DNA from: Beroe forskalii
Taxonomy: Eukaryota; Ctenophora; Nuda; Beroida; Beroidae
Direction of reading: 5' to 3'
NCBI GenBank assembly: GCA_011033025.1
Contig: WFMF01000099.1
Span: 164,001 to 228,000 of the forward strand
DNA: 64,000 nucleotides
Numbering within the stretch: the stretch's first letter is position 1; each line of letters begins with the position of its first letter. A model generated the notes under the pieces. It ran no database searches and had not been told where the DNA came from. It saw nothing but the letters and a program-made list of their open reading frames with translations. This document shows positions 1 through 10,534 of this stretch, piece after piece. Position numbers and translations under genes: made by a program.

Positions 1-350
1 CACAGTCTCGGATGAAATTTGGAAATATACCTATTAAGCACTGTTTCGGATGGAACTTGGAAATATACCTATTAAGCACTGACTCAGATGGAATTTGGAA
101 ATATTCCTATTAAATTCTTAAATTATCAAGCACTGTTTCGGGTAGAATTTTGAAATATACCTATTCAGCACTGTCTCGGATGGATTTTGGAAATATACCT
201 ATGAAGCACTGCCTCGGATGGATTTTGGAAATATACCTAATAAAGTGAAAATATACCTTTTTGAGCACTGTGTTCATGAAATATACCTGAAATTTACCTG
301 AAACATACCTGAAAATCGAAAAATATACCCATTAAGCACTATCTCGGATG
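1..350. repeat. 38-bp tandem repeat array
   Basis: About eight units begin CACTGTCTCGGATGGA and end AATATACCTATTAAG. The first two are exactly 38 bp; later ones carry insertions or shortened, rearranged copies near 240-335. The array runs off the left edge, so its full length is unknown. No coding sense is seen. Confidence 0.85.
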
Positions 351-370
351 GCCTTTCCAGGGTGGCGTCC

Positions 371-396
371 AAAAAAAAAAAAAAAAAAAAAAAAAA
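371..396. repeat. poly-A tract (26 A)
   Basis: An uninterrupted run of 26 A follows the 38-bp array. It could be the tail of a retrotransposed sequence, but nothing LINE- or SINE-like is recognisable upstream. It is treated as a simple repeat. Confidence 0.8.
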
Positions 397-562
397 GTCG
401 ACACTTTTCGAAAAGATACATAGGCATATATGCCCTGTTTTTCACTGCATTTGCCCTGCTTTTTGAGCCATTTCTATGCCCTGTCAAGGAATTTTTAAAG
501 TTTGGCAGCTATGGATATAGGTCGTGGTTATGTGATAACTAGCCACTCAGAGCCATGAATTT

Positions 563-680
563 GATGTTTTGCTGATTTTGGAACAAATTTGGAACAACTG
601 TGGGGACAAAAAGTTGACATATATGTCAATTTTTTGTCCCCACAGTTGTTCCAAATTTGTTCCAAAATCAGCAAAACATC
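563..680. repeat. 118-bp near-perfect palindrome
   Basis: The left arm starts GATGTTTTGCTGATTTTGG and the right arm is its reverse complement, meeting at about 621/622 in the self-complementary GACATATATGTC. I find one mismatched pair, which would be a G-U wobble in RNA. It is far longer than chance allows. It may be a foldback MITE or a transcribed hairpin; no flanking duplication was recognised. Confidence 0.85.
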
Positions 681-975
681 ATATGGTAAGGTTTCTTTAT
701 GATTTGAATATGGAATATACTAGATATTTCATTCCTAGGCTAAAGATTTTCTATCTAAAACACATCAGTCAATCAGACTTAGTTGATCCATCAACCAATT
801 CCATTTGATCATCTGATATGTTATATATGCCTTTTAGTGTTTCTCGCCAGCAAGTGCACAAATTATAGTGTTTTAGTATTGATCCCTCTTTGTTTCAAAA
901 ACCATGAGCAATTATTACCAACATGAGGTGAACTATAACAGAGTTTTTTCAAATAAGTAATTCTTCTACATGCAG

Positions 976-2371
976 CATGAATGTAATTTACTTCAAAGAA
1001 GCTTGGGAAAAATTTAAGATATCTCACTGTGATATAGCTGTCAATGACCTCTGCAAATGCATACAGGTTTGTTCAATGTAATGTTTTAAACAATGCTTTT
1101 GATATATTATTCAATTTAATCATTTTAACTTAATACTGTGCACAGTGCTCACTACAAAATCTAAGCACCTAAGTACTTTGTGCCTTTTGTTGCTTGCCCT
1201 AAAATGTCTGGATAAATTTTAAATTACCAACGCAGACAAACTAGGACACTCACTTTTTCAATTGCATGAAAATCTAAAAATAGCAATCTCAGATCATTTC
1301 TATTAGCTTTGGTTCTTAGCAAGGATTGATGATTTCTTCCCCAAAATTTATTTAAGGTATATTCTTTAGTCAGAATATCAACTTTCAAGAGTTTATTTGT
1401 AATTTTATGATCAAATTCACCTCAACTTTTAGTATTATTATTTCATGCTTGAACTTCAGGAATTAACAGCAGAATTTGATGAATATTTTGATTATTCTCA
1501 AATATATGGGGTGCTGTATGAGCTACTTGGAGATATAACAATTCCCAGCCTCATCATATCACATACCTTGACTTTCCTTGATAAACTCAGTAAGTACCTG
1601 TAGAATGAAAAGGAAGTAATTGTGTGAAATCAAACTTTACTGGTTTAAATTAAATGCTCTTATATTGTGAAAGTTTATAAGCTAATGCAATCTATGTATA
1701 TCTCCACAATTCAATTTTATAATGTCATATCCTAAATTATTCTTTTGCAGCTCTTAATGAGAGGAACAGGCTTGATTTGATTGAACAGCTCTTACCTGCA
1801 CTCTCATATCAGATAATTCACAGATACAGGCACCAGCCATCAGACTCCATTGTTAGGCATGTGAGTTGCGGATCTAAGAGTAAGATAAAGGATTTTAATT
1901 GATGGGCAATAATTTCCTGTTTTGGTAATCATTGTTGATAATTCTCCATAATCACAAGGTTATTAGTGATCATCCACATATTACATAATCACCTAAGAGG
2001 AGGGGGTTCGGATGATTACATTACATGTTATTGTAACAAATAAAACTACTGTAAACTAAATTATGAGGGGTAGGGAGGTTGAAATCAGCCAAAAATTGAT
2101 TACGTAATATGTGAACGATCCCTTATTCAATGAACAGTAAATTCTTACAATTTCAGTCTCACTTTTGGCAAAACTTTGTAAGTTGTGGGGCATAATAATG
2201 TTCACCAACTTATCATGTGACATGTCACAGCATTTTATTAAGTTGTGACAGTATCCACCAATCTAGCACAATTCAGTGTCTCAAAAGTTTGATGAATGCT
2301 GTACAAGATACTGAGATAAACTTCCTATCCACATACAGTGAGGAGCTCATCCAGATGCTAATCAAGCTTTT
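976..2371 (+). CDS. four exons of an unrecognised helical protein (partial gene)
   Basis: Four consecutive exons can be placed by canonical splice sites with matching phases: 976-1066 (phase 0 at its end), 1460-1589 (phase 1), 1751-1860 (phase 0) and 2277-2371 (phase 2). Acceptors are CTACATGCAG, GAACTTCAG, TTTTGCAG and CAATTCAG; donors are GTTTGT, GTAAGT, GTGAGT and GTGAGT. Together they encode about 141 residues, including LYELLGDITIPSLIISHTL, NERNRLDLIEQLLPALSY and LSTYSEELIQMLIKLL. The product is rich in leucine and amphipathic helices and resembles the helical-repeat (HEAT/ARM-like) character of scaffold proteins, but I cannot name a family. The first exon has an in-frame ATG at 977, yet its AG acceptor suggests further 5' exons or a 5'UTR junction. 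No continuation after 2371 was found before the MITE at 2962. The exons are short, as in a many-exon gene. The exon calls are fairly secure; the function is unknown. Confidence 0.6.
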
Positions 2372-2961
2372 GTGAGTTAATCATCAAACTTAAATGATAC
2401 ATTGATTATCTTTTTGCCTATTCTAAGACTCAGATGAACTTGATCATCATTTGGATTTACTATTTTGGAATCTAGAATAAAGAACAACATTGTTTCTATT
2501 GCACCTTTGTTATTTCTCTGTGATTTGTACCTTTACAATTGTAAAGTCCCCAACTCCCCACTCCTCATCTTTCAGGGGGGAGGGGCAGACTGGACAGTAC
2601 CCTAACATTACCAGCACAGGGGTAATGGGATACCACTTATGGTGTTAGCAAGGGTGTCTCTGGAAGCCTCCATTCGCTTAGCTTTCCTTGAAAAGAATAA
2701 AAGTTAAAGAAATTTTTTCCTTGGAAGGCATGCGAATTCAATGATCTGTTCCATTATATGTCTGCTGACGTTTACTTTGCAACTTCAGTGTGAAGTTTAC
2801 TGGACGTTAGGACTCTGTAGCATCAGTGTTAGGATACTGTGCTCACATGTAGTATTTTGGTATAGTGTTGGGTCTGGTTTCTATGGCTAGAGGTAAGGGT
2901 AGGGTTAGGCTTGATGTTCGGATTAAGGCTGAAATCGGGATTTAGGGTAGGGATAGTAGGG
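2372..2961. other. non-coding, no gene seen
   Basis: This is probably intronic or 3' flank of the preceding exons. It holds G-rich low-complexity sequence (about 2880-2960, with AGGGTAGGGTTAGG) and nothing else recognisable. Confidence 0.5.
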
Positions 2962-3348
2962 GTGGGAGTATTAAAGGCCCCCAACCGATAAATTTCAAAT
3001 TTTAATTTTCCATTTTTTATGGTGGAATGTGGTCTTATAGGTGAAATATCAACAATAACAGCGAAAATACGGTTTCTATATGATGTTTTGACCGACTCAC
3101 CAAAAAAACTTTAGTCAAAATTGATTGTTCAGAAGTTTATTTATGAGGCATCAAAGATTGCCGTTTTTTCAAGTTATGGTATGTAAACATGGATTCTCTG
3201 CTGCCCGACCTATTTTCAATCGCTCATAGCAGCTAAACTAATTAGAGTTAGAGGGTGGGACAAAGTACATTCTACTTCACGCCCTAATATCTATAGAATT
3301 AGTCAAAGTCAAAATTTTGCGTTCGGGGGCCTTTAACTACTCTCCCAC
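2962..3348. mobile_element. 387-bp MITE with GTGGGAG…TTAAAGGCCCCC termini
   Basis: The left end GTGGGAGTATTAAAGGCCCC and the right end, read in reverse complement, GTGGGAGAGTAGTTAAAGGC, form terminal inverted repeats of about 25 bp with a 4-bp indel. The interior is AT-rich with no open frame. No clear target duplication is seen, so the superfamily is unassigned. If only the TTAAAGGCCCCC part is the true terminus, TA dinucleotides flank both ends, which would suit a TA-targeting element. Confidence 0.65.
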
Positions 3349-3921
3349 AGTGCCAAATAAATGGAGGGGGAGTGAGACGTTAGCAATCTTTTTGCCTTTT
3401 TTCCTGCTAAGAACTTATTTTTCTCAGCTTAAACTCTTAAAGAATTTCAAGAAGGTTCTTCCGGTTATTAGAAATTGAGTGTATACCATACCATATGAAC
3501 CTCAAAGTTCATGGCAACCATTACCTTTCAACTGTGGATATTATTGGGGTGTCACTGTCCTTTTCGTCCGTAAATAGGTATTAATCAAGCTGTTGTCCGC
3601 TTTTTGAAAGCCAGTAACGGGCGAAACGGATTTTTCCGTTTTTTTCCTTTTCGTCTGCGTTTCAAAAGCAGGAAACAGCACAGGTCTGTTTTGTCCGTGA
3701 TTGGCTCACCCTCAACTGTGCTGTTTCAACACCTTGAGACGTCTCTAAGAAGACTCTTTCCAGGGTATCTGAGGAGTCTCAGAGACGTATCTAAGATTCT
3801 AAGAAGACTCTTTCCAGGGTATCTGAGGAGTCTCAGAGACGCTTATAAAAAAGTTTCAGGGGAGGGCACTGCCTATTCGTCGCTTGTTTGAGGAAGGAGA
3901 GCACAAAAACATAATTTCATT
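3349..3921. other. non-coding stretch with a 54-bp tandem duplication
   Basis: At 3745-3846 a sequence containing GACTCTTTCCAGGGTATCTG is present twice in tandem (unit about 54 bp). Both units contain the short inverted repeat GAGTCTC/GAGAC. An overlapping 95-codon frame is explained by the duplication and is not regarded as a gene. Confidence 0.6.
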
Positions 3922-4148
3922 CAGGGGCGTAGCCAGGATTTTCAGAAGGGGGAGGCGGCTGCTGGCCGGGGGGTTAGGGGGGCGGAGCCCCCCGAGAAAA
4001 TTTTTGGAAAATGAAGGTGTTTTAGAGCATTTTCCAGCAAAATAGGCAGCAAAATAAAGGATTTGACTGTTAAGTTATATGCACAGACTTGGTAGTCAAA
4101 ATTATGTTTTGGTAGATAATAGCTTGTGAATGTTGAAAAATTTTTCCA

Positions 4149-5206
4149 ATTTATAATAAATAAATAAATTAAAACATTTATTCCACGCTTAGACATTGTT
4201 GGACAAATATCTGTGAGGGAAATATCCTAGCCATTCAAGCGTGACCAAAAAAGATGCTAACAATCTAGGAGAGCTAAAAAACTTGGATAACAAATAAATG
4301 GCACTAGAAATCTTCGCACTTAATAACAAAGGTGTTCCATAGAATGGGAACAATTACTTAACAATTAGGAACTCCTTCAAATGCTTTCTCAAAATAATAT
4401 GTTTTTAATGCCCTTTTAAATTCATCAATATTAGACATACATCTTAAATCATTTAAAGGTAAATTATTCCACAATCTCGGTCCATAATGATTGAAAGCAG
4501 TTTGTGTTTTTGGAATATTAGGTGGGCTTGGAGTTTTCAGGATAAAGAAATCGTCATCAAGACGTAAACTTATTCGTTTAGTGTCCCTGAGGGAGATAAG
4601 ATCTTTGAGGTATTTTGGTGCCATGTTATTGATACACTTGAAAACAAGAAGGGCAATCTTGAACTGTATTCTAAAATTCACAGGTAGAAAATGTAGCTTC
4701 TTTAGATAAGGACTTATGGAACACCACTTCTTTTTCCCATATAGCTTGAAAATGAATCGAACAGCATTATTTTCAATCTTCTGTAGCTTTTGGAGGTTCT
4801 TCTCAGTTACTGAAGCATATGAAGAATTGCAATAGTCAATCACCGACAGTATGTTTGAATGTACTAATTGAACTTTGAGCTCATGAGTCAGTCTAGAGCC
4901 AATTCTTTTCAGATTCCTCAGGTTCAAATAACATACTTGGGTGATGTGTTTGATTTGGTCCTCCATACTGAGTCGATGATCAAAGTAAAAGCCCAAGTTC
5001 TTTGTGGCCAATACTGGGCTGACAGATATTTCAGTTGCAGCGCCACCAAGATCTAAACTTTCAACGGGACTAATGTAATGACCTATATCCACAAATTCTG
5101 TCTTGTCTTCATTCAGTTTCAGGAAATTACATGTCATCCATATCTTGATTTCACTAAAGCATTTCTTAATGGCAGAGAGATCAGGAGTTGGACAATGAAC
5201 ATCAAA
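4149..5206 (-). mobile_element. 5'-truncated LINE (CR1/Jockey-like), 3' portion
   Basis: On the minus strand this reads from inside the reverse-transcriptase domain to a 3'UTR with AATAAA (about 4165) and an ATTT-rich 3' end (about 4149-4165). Upstream coding, including the catalytic YADD box, is absent, as in 5'-truncated insertions. The whole copy lies inside the hAT-type element at 3922-5789. Confidence 0.75.
4358..5137 (-). CDS. reverse transcriptase C-terminal region of a LINE (259 codons from first ATG)
   Basis: The open frame has no stop for 259 codons from the first ATG and stays open to about 5206, with PDLSAIKKCFSEIKIW in the N-terminal extension. Recognisable non-LTR RT features are LNEDKTEF (about residues 8-15, the thumb-proximal LNxxKT motif), LGFYFDHRLSMEDQIKHI (about 48-65), then LQKLQKIENNAVRFIF (about 114-129) and GPRLWNNLP near the C-terminus (about 219-227), all typical of CR1/Jockey-clade tails. 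The catalytic core, endonuclease and ORF1 are missing, so the copy cannot move on its own. The frame is intact to its stop, which implies a young insertion. Confidence 0.8.
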   Translation of the reverse strand: MTCNFLKLNEDKTEFVDIGHYISPVESLDLGGAATEISVSPVLATKNLGFYFDHRLSMEDQIKHITQVCYLNLRNLKRIGSRLTHELKVQLVHSNILSVIDYCNSSYASVTEKNLQKLQKIENNAVRFIFKLYGKKKWCSISPYLKKLHFLPVNFRIQFKIALLVFKCINNMAPKYLKDLISLRDTKRISLRLDDDFFILKTPSPPNIPKTQTAFNHYGPRLWNNLPLNDLRCMSNIDEFKRALKTYYFEKAFEGVPNC

Positions 5207-5797
5207 TATTAATAATAATATTAAACCAACTGATTTATAATATTAAACCAACTGATAACCGAATAAATAGCCGAAAAAAGCATCTTGAACTGATTAGACT
5301 GCGAATGAGATATTATATGGGTGATGGGCATTTCACCGGATTAAGTCGCAAATTTACCATCTATGTTTACTAATAATCCCAGCTAATAAAATGTGATGTT
5401 TCAATCTTTAAATGATAATCAAATCACATTGATAGATCGTCATATGATTTTGCTTAACAACAGAACGAGTTTCACCTCAACCTCTTTTAAGTTGGAACTG
5501 AAATATTTAACCTACCGAGCAGTGATATGATTTTACAATACTAGTTTCGCCCCAGAGAAATGTAAGAAACAGAACTGTTTTGCACTGATGCTCTCACGTA
5601 TTTAAACAAACTTCACTCATCATTGGACGAACTAAATTGAAAACCTAGTAGTTAATTAAATTTAAATGAAATATATTTTCTGCGTTGAAAAGCAGATTTA
5701 TAAAATTGGGCAAAATTATTTATTTTTTCTACTCATCTGAAAAGGGGGAGGCGACCGCCTGTGTCGCCTCCCCCCTGGCTACGCCCCTGATTTCATT

Positions 5798-6660
5798 GAG
5801 TTTATGGTGTTCTAGGACTCTAAAAAAGGAGAGTGACAGTACCACACTCCTCGTGAGATCGAATTAGGGAGCGTGGCCGACTGGCTGCCACATTGTGTAC
5901 CATTGCAGAAGTCTGGCAAAAATAATGAAATAGTGTTGCAGACTGTGATAATCTACCAAAGAGCCACATTGCATTTGACTGATAAGATTTGAGTGAACCA
6001 CCTAGGTGATTCATGTTGAGTCCATGATCGGCAGTGTCATAACAGATTTGAACTGCACACACTAACATTTTCCTGATCTCTGTTCTCAAGCGGTCCAGAT
6101 GATTCCCAGCAGGGGAAGAGGGGGTTGAGAAGGTTCCAAGCGTGGTATTGTGGCATTGTCATAGTGTGCCAAGCATCGCGCGCGCCCGCGCGGCGTGGAG
6201 AAGGTGTTCTAGCGTTTTTGTCATAAAAGTGTCAGGATTTTACAGGATTTTACAAGAGGTTCCTCTCCATTCTTGTCATGGATTTTACGGAATTTCCGCC
6301 AATTAAAGTATCAACAAAGAGCTCCATGTGGCTTTGCGGCTAGCACTATGTCTGCTCGATATCACGTTCTATGTTTAAGGCGGTTCGGCTGACGTAATTT
6401 TAATTGATAAGAGTGGATGCTTGATTACGTAATATTGACTACTTGCTTGAATGAAACCTTATCCGTATCATGATATGGATTACAGATATTCTTAGAAATT
6501 CGTAGGAGCTTGTTCGTGTCCAGCTACGGAACGCCGCATGCTTTGTCGAGGATCAATAGGTTTTTTTTTTTTTTTGGTTGAGCTAGCCAAGTCTCGCCGA
6601 GTAAATCCTGTTCTTAAATTGGGATAATTTGGCAATGGGCTTAGTTATGGAATACTTTGT
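5798..6660. other. non-coding, no gene seen
   Basis: Single-copy-looking AT-rich sequence with a short GC-rich patch at about 6178-6200 (GCGCGCGCCCGCGCGGCG) and a T15 run at 6561-6575. The 89-codon minus-strand frame at 5820-6089 has no recognisable features and is not called. Confidence 0.4.
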
Positions 6661-6667
6661 ATTGCCA

Positions 6668-6714
6668 GATGTTGTCTGATCCCGCGAGGGGGTCAGATGA
6701 CGTCGGACAATTTA
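6668..6714. repeat. short GTCTGA/TCAGA palindromic repeat
   Basis: GATGTTGTCTGATCCC is followed by GGGGGTCAGATGACGTCGG and ACAA. The same arrangement (TTGTCTGACC … GGGGTCAGACAACG) occurs at 49748-49832 and, as a half, at 49574-49631. It looks like a very small dispersed inverted-repeat family. Confidence 0.5.
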
Positions 6715-8095
6715 TGTACCCCTTTGTTTCCCAATTTATTTCCCTTTATTTCCTCAATCGAACTTTTTTTATAACTTAGGTATCTTTGAAGTGAGTTTGC
6801 TGGTTTATACTAGTATGTTTTAAAATAATCCAGTTAGCGTCTTAGCGCCCTTACATCTAAATGTATTTCTCCAGTCAGCAGAAATTTCACCAATTGCATC
6901 CTTTCCCTTCCCTTTTCTTGCGTCTTTGCGCCCATTGTGTTGAATTTTAGAGAGTTATCCAATGCGAAAAGGAGTACCACTTACCTGGAGAGTCGCCACA
7001 CTCTCTAGAGCTGGCAGACAGTCTCTGATTACGATGAAGCTGGAACAAGAGAAAGGGTTCCTGGTCAAGGCATTGTTGTAAGTGATGTGTCCATTGGTTC
7101 ATGAGAGGGACCAGGCACATTGCCATCCATTTTGTGTTAAATTTTAAAACAACTATACTATTTTTGACTTGAAAACCCTTCCCGAATCTTTTATTTTTAA
7201 AATAAAATGAAAATCTAGTGATTTTTGTGATGAGATAGTCCAATGTCTTGTCAAAGGGGGTGGGGGGAAAAACTACAAACAAAACCCAAAAATATCCTTT
7301 CGTTTTAATTCAAGGATTGACATGAGGGCGGAAGAGTTAAACTGTGAATCATCAGCGGTTACCCTACAGTTGTAAGGTCTCCTGCCATTTTGCGATGTGG
7401 GTTTACCATCGGGGGTGAAAAAGGGAAACGGAGGGGTTTTATTTTACCCCTCACAGCTTTAAACTGAAGGCTGGGCCACCCGGGACTCCGGTTCTGAGCA
7501 ACACATTTTAAAGGGGAAAGGGGGTAAAAAAAAGAGCAAAAGGTAATAAAAGAGCAAAAGGTAATAAAAGAGCAAAAGGTATGTTGTTTAAAAATGAAAT
7601 GTAGGTGAGGCACTACATAAAATGAGAAATGAATGTGATGAGAAAGTTATCAAAAGGTATTTTGTTGAAAACGAAAATGAATGAACAAACAAACTGAAAT
7701 AAGCATGCATTTGGGTTTGCTCCTTTATAAATATAAAAAACTGAGAGAGTAATATAACGCAAGTTTCGCCAGTAATGACGCCGCGCAGGTGATCTGTTCG
7801 ACCCCGCACTTCACCAGCCGGTTAGTTTGGGTGTGAGAGATAAAGAATGCAGCCATTGTTCAGCATTATTGCATTGTTTGACCAGGAATTGCTGTGGAAA
7901 AGTTCGTGGTGCGGCAGGGCCCGTGACTAAATTTCAAACACAAAAACACGATTTATTATCGACAAAAACTTATTATTGGCCACAGTAATGTGAAAAAGGC
8001 CCGCTAAATTTGACTATTATTTGAGAAACGACCTAGGAAATTGAATCAACATCACAATTAAAGAATGAAATAAATAATGAATTAAAAAATTTTGC
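6715..8095. other. non-coding, no confident gene; 19-bp triplet repeat inside
   Basis: AT-rich sequence. At about 7527-7580, AAAGAGCAAAAGGTAATAA is repeated three times. A minus-strand frame (6947-7282) ends in a good donor context (CTCCAG then GTAAGTGG at about 6985), so a minus-strand exon is possible, but no partner exon or homology was recognised. Confidence 0.4.
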
Positions 8096-8100
8096 TCGTG

Positions 8101-8690
8101 TAGTTACCTCGAATTTACATGTTATACCACAGCTCCGTGGCGGAATTGCTAAGCACGTTGACCTTATATGGACTGTCTTGCAACATATCACGGGTTCGAG
8201 CCCAACTATAGTCGAATTCGAAATTTTCATTTTCTTACCTTATCTTCATTTTTCTGTTAGCAAATAATGATACTACAGCCCAATTAGTGAATCAGAAAGT
8301 CCCAAATATCTCTTTCATAAATATATACACAGCTGACGAAGATAATCGCATGATTTTCGAAAGACCCTGATTTCAAACTTTTTATTTAAATTTTACCGTT
8401 TTAAAGTTACTCCCTCAGCATAATATTTTGATTTCACTTCTTTTGGTGTACCTACGCCACAAATAGCACCACAAAAAAGGAAAATAAGATGGAAACGTTT
8501 TCAAAACAGTGAACAGGGCTCAGAAACGAAGACCTTGACACAATGACACACCTATCTAAGGCATCACAGATTTTCTGATACATAGCTCACTCGGCGCTGC
8601 TTCGCAGCACCTCGTTCGCAAATTTTAAACAACGCCATCAAAAGATATCGATAACAACGACATTCAAAACAGCATAATTAACAATGATTA
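8101..8690 (+). repeat. tandem segmental duplication, copy 1 (with tRNA-like SINE head)
   Basis: This 590-bp copy starts TAGTTACCTCGAATTTAC and ends near AGCATAATTAACAATGATT. A pol III-like region lies at 8132-8210: an A box in TGGCGGAATTGCTAAG (8138-8153) and a B box GGGTTCGAGCC (8192-8202). No acceptor stem pairs, so it is a tRNA-derived SINE head or tRNA relic rather than a tRNA gene. Copy 2 follows directly. Confidence 0.75.
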
Positions 8691-8698
8691 AGCGCGTA

Positions 8699-9075
8699 TA
8701 GTTACCTCGAATTTACATGTTATATCACAGCTCCGTGGCGCAATTGCTAAGCATGTCGACCATCTATGGACTGTCTTGCAACAGATCACGGGTTCGAGCC
8801 CGGCTATAGTCGAATTCGAAATTTTCATTTTTCTGTTTTTACTCCCTCAGCAAAAAGCACCACAAAAAGGAAAATAAGATGGAAACGTTTTCAAAACAGT
8901 GAACAGGGCTCAGAAACGAAGACCTTGACACACCTATCTAAGGCATCACAGATTTTCTGATACATAGCTCACTCGGCGCTGCTTCGCAGCACCTCGTTCG
9001 CAAATTTTAAACAACGCCATCAAAAGATATCGATCATGGACAATGGACATTCGAAACAGCATAATTAGCAATGAT
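8699..9075 (+). repeat. tandem segmental duplication, copy 2 (internally shortened)
   Basis: It is nearly identical to 8101-8690 at both ends but lacks about 220 bp found after position 8235 in copy 1. The A box (8736-8751) and B box (8790-8800) are kept. The 3' part includes GCTCACTCGGCGCTGCTTCG, shared with copy 1 and, reversed as GCGCCGAGTGAGCTA, with about 45073-45087. Both copies end at a palindrome-rich region. Confidence 0.75.
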
Positions 9076-9089
9076 CGCGCGCGCGATCA
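9072..9089. repeat. GC-rich 18-bp palindrome
   Basis: TGATCGCGCGCGCGATCA is a perfect palindrome directly after the second tandem copy. It may be a boundary hairpin or simply a CG dinucleotide run. Confidence 0.5.
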
Positions 9090-9860
9090 ATCATGCACGT
9101 GCAACTACATACTTACATAGCAACCATAGTTACGCGCGCATTAGCTGTGCGTGAAAATTAACAAACCAAACTGCATCTGCATCGTAAATGACGTTTCTGC
9201 GCTTCAAAAATTGCACGTGCACTTTTACCTCTTTTCTTGCGTTACCATGGGGCGTGACGTACGGAAAAACAGAAAATGCAACTTTATATAAGAGATTCTG
9301 CTCTATTATTCCGCCACTGTTCAGTAGTCCTATAAAGAAGTGATATATCGATAATTATCACACTGGAGTTTGAGCCACGGGAGGGTAATAATGATGTTGA
9401 CCAAACTTATAGATTATAATTATGATATATTGGTTCATCTGTCGATGTTGCCACCTTTTTACCCTACTAGTATTTTTGATGGTGGAATGTTGCCCTGGTC
9501 GTAAAGATCCACTCCACGCCCTCCTCTCAACAAATGACCGGACTCCCACGGCTCACCTCGACCAACCAATGCACAACTCTCTCCCCTAGACCAGTTACAC
9601 AGGATGAAACCAGGTCAGTTGAAAAACAACAGGAGCAGTCCAAATTAAAAACTTTGAATACATGAAAGCACGAATTAGCCACTCTTATTATATTATTATA
9701 ATGATGACACACTCACACCTTTATTTTTTTATTATCTAGTAGGTGATCATTATAACACGCCCTGTATTTAGTATTGATTAGTTATACCGCAATAAAGCAA
9801 TAGATTGAAGGCTTTGGATGACAAGAGTCGGCCAGATCTCACAATTAGTGCGGATGCTAG
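9090..9860. other. non-coding, no gene seen
   Basis: Contains scattered CpG-containing motifs (GCACGTGCA at several places around 9097-9220) and AT-rich sequence. No convincing open frame or known repeat. Confidence 0.4.
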
Positions 9861-10522
9861 TATAGAGGTCTCGAGAGAGGTGAAAAAGAGGTGTATCGGG
9901 TCATAAGTTATGCGCCTGAAACCACTGAACCAATGATATTCACCAGTTTTAGAGCTGAAACTTTGCACGCCATTCATGGAAGGCCTACGAAAGACATAAC
10001 AGGCCTCAGAATTCCGAAATCACCCATTTTTCGTCTTTTATGGGGGTGAAAAGTCACGTTTTTCGGCCTGAAATGTGCCTTTTTCAATGTGAAATAGAGG
10101 TGTATCTGGTCATAAGATATGCGCCTGAAACCACTGAACCAATGATATTCACCAGTTTTCCTTTGTTTTCCTGTAAAATCTGAAAAACCCTATTTTACCT
10201 CTAAAAACAGTGATCCATGCGTGTCTTCATTTCTGGGCACCCAAAATCCAAAGATGTGCGCTTTGACTGATAGAGCTGAAACTTTGCACGCCATTCATGG
10301 AATACCTACGAAAGACAAAACAGGCCTCAATTTCCAAAATTACCCATTTTCGTCTTTTATGGGGGTAAAAGTCACGTTTTTTTTTCGGCCTGAAAACTGC
10401 CTTTTCGACCCTTATTCGATATAGAGGTCTTGAGGTAGGTGAAATAAGGTGTATCTGGTCTCAAGTTATGCGCCTGAAACCCACTGAACCAATGATATTC
10501 ACCAGTTTTTCCTTTGTTTTCC
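9861..10522. repeat. imperfect tandem duplication around ATGCGCCTGAAACC
   Basis: A module with AGGTGTATC(T/G)GGTCATAAG, TATGCGCCTGAAACCACTG and ATGATATTCACCAGTTTT occurs three times (about 9885-9955, 10086-10160, 10437-10508). A second module with GAGCTGAAACTTTGCACGCC and TTTATGGGGGT occurs twice (about 9950-10060, 10271-10375). This looks like a roughly 560-bp duplication with internal rearrangement. No coding sense. Confidence 0.7.
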
Positions 10523-10534
10523 ACCAAAAAAACG

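Larger units (their letters stand above)
3922..5789. mobile_element. hAT-type non-autonomous element, 1868 bp, carrying a LINE fragment
   Basis: The ends are CAGGGGCGTAGCCAGG and its reverse complement CCTGGCTACGCCCCTG. An exact 8-bp duplication, ATTTCATT, flanks it at 3914-3921 and 5790-5797, as expected for the hAT superfamily. Subterminal GC hairpins are visible on the left (GGGGGGCGGAGCCCCCC, about 3979-3995) and on the right (GGAGGCGACCGCCTG…CGCCTCCCCC). No transposase is encoded; the interior is filled by a LINE 3' portion on the minus strand (about 4149-5206). Either the LINE inserted into a smaller hAT MITE or the element acquired it. The intact ends and perfect duplication suggest a fairly recent mobilisation. 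Confidence 0.9.

Noticed and set aside
6947-7282. Minus-strand coding exon ending at a CAG/GTAAGT donor near 6985
   Set aside because: The donor is good, but there is no acceptor, partner exon or recognisable product; kept only as a note.
8132-8210. Intact tRNA gene (also 8730-8808 and 48276-48352)
   Set aside because: A and B boxes are present but no complete cloverleaf or paired acceptor stem can be drawn; flanks are repeated. SINE heads fit better.
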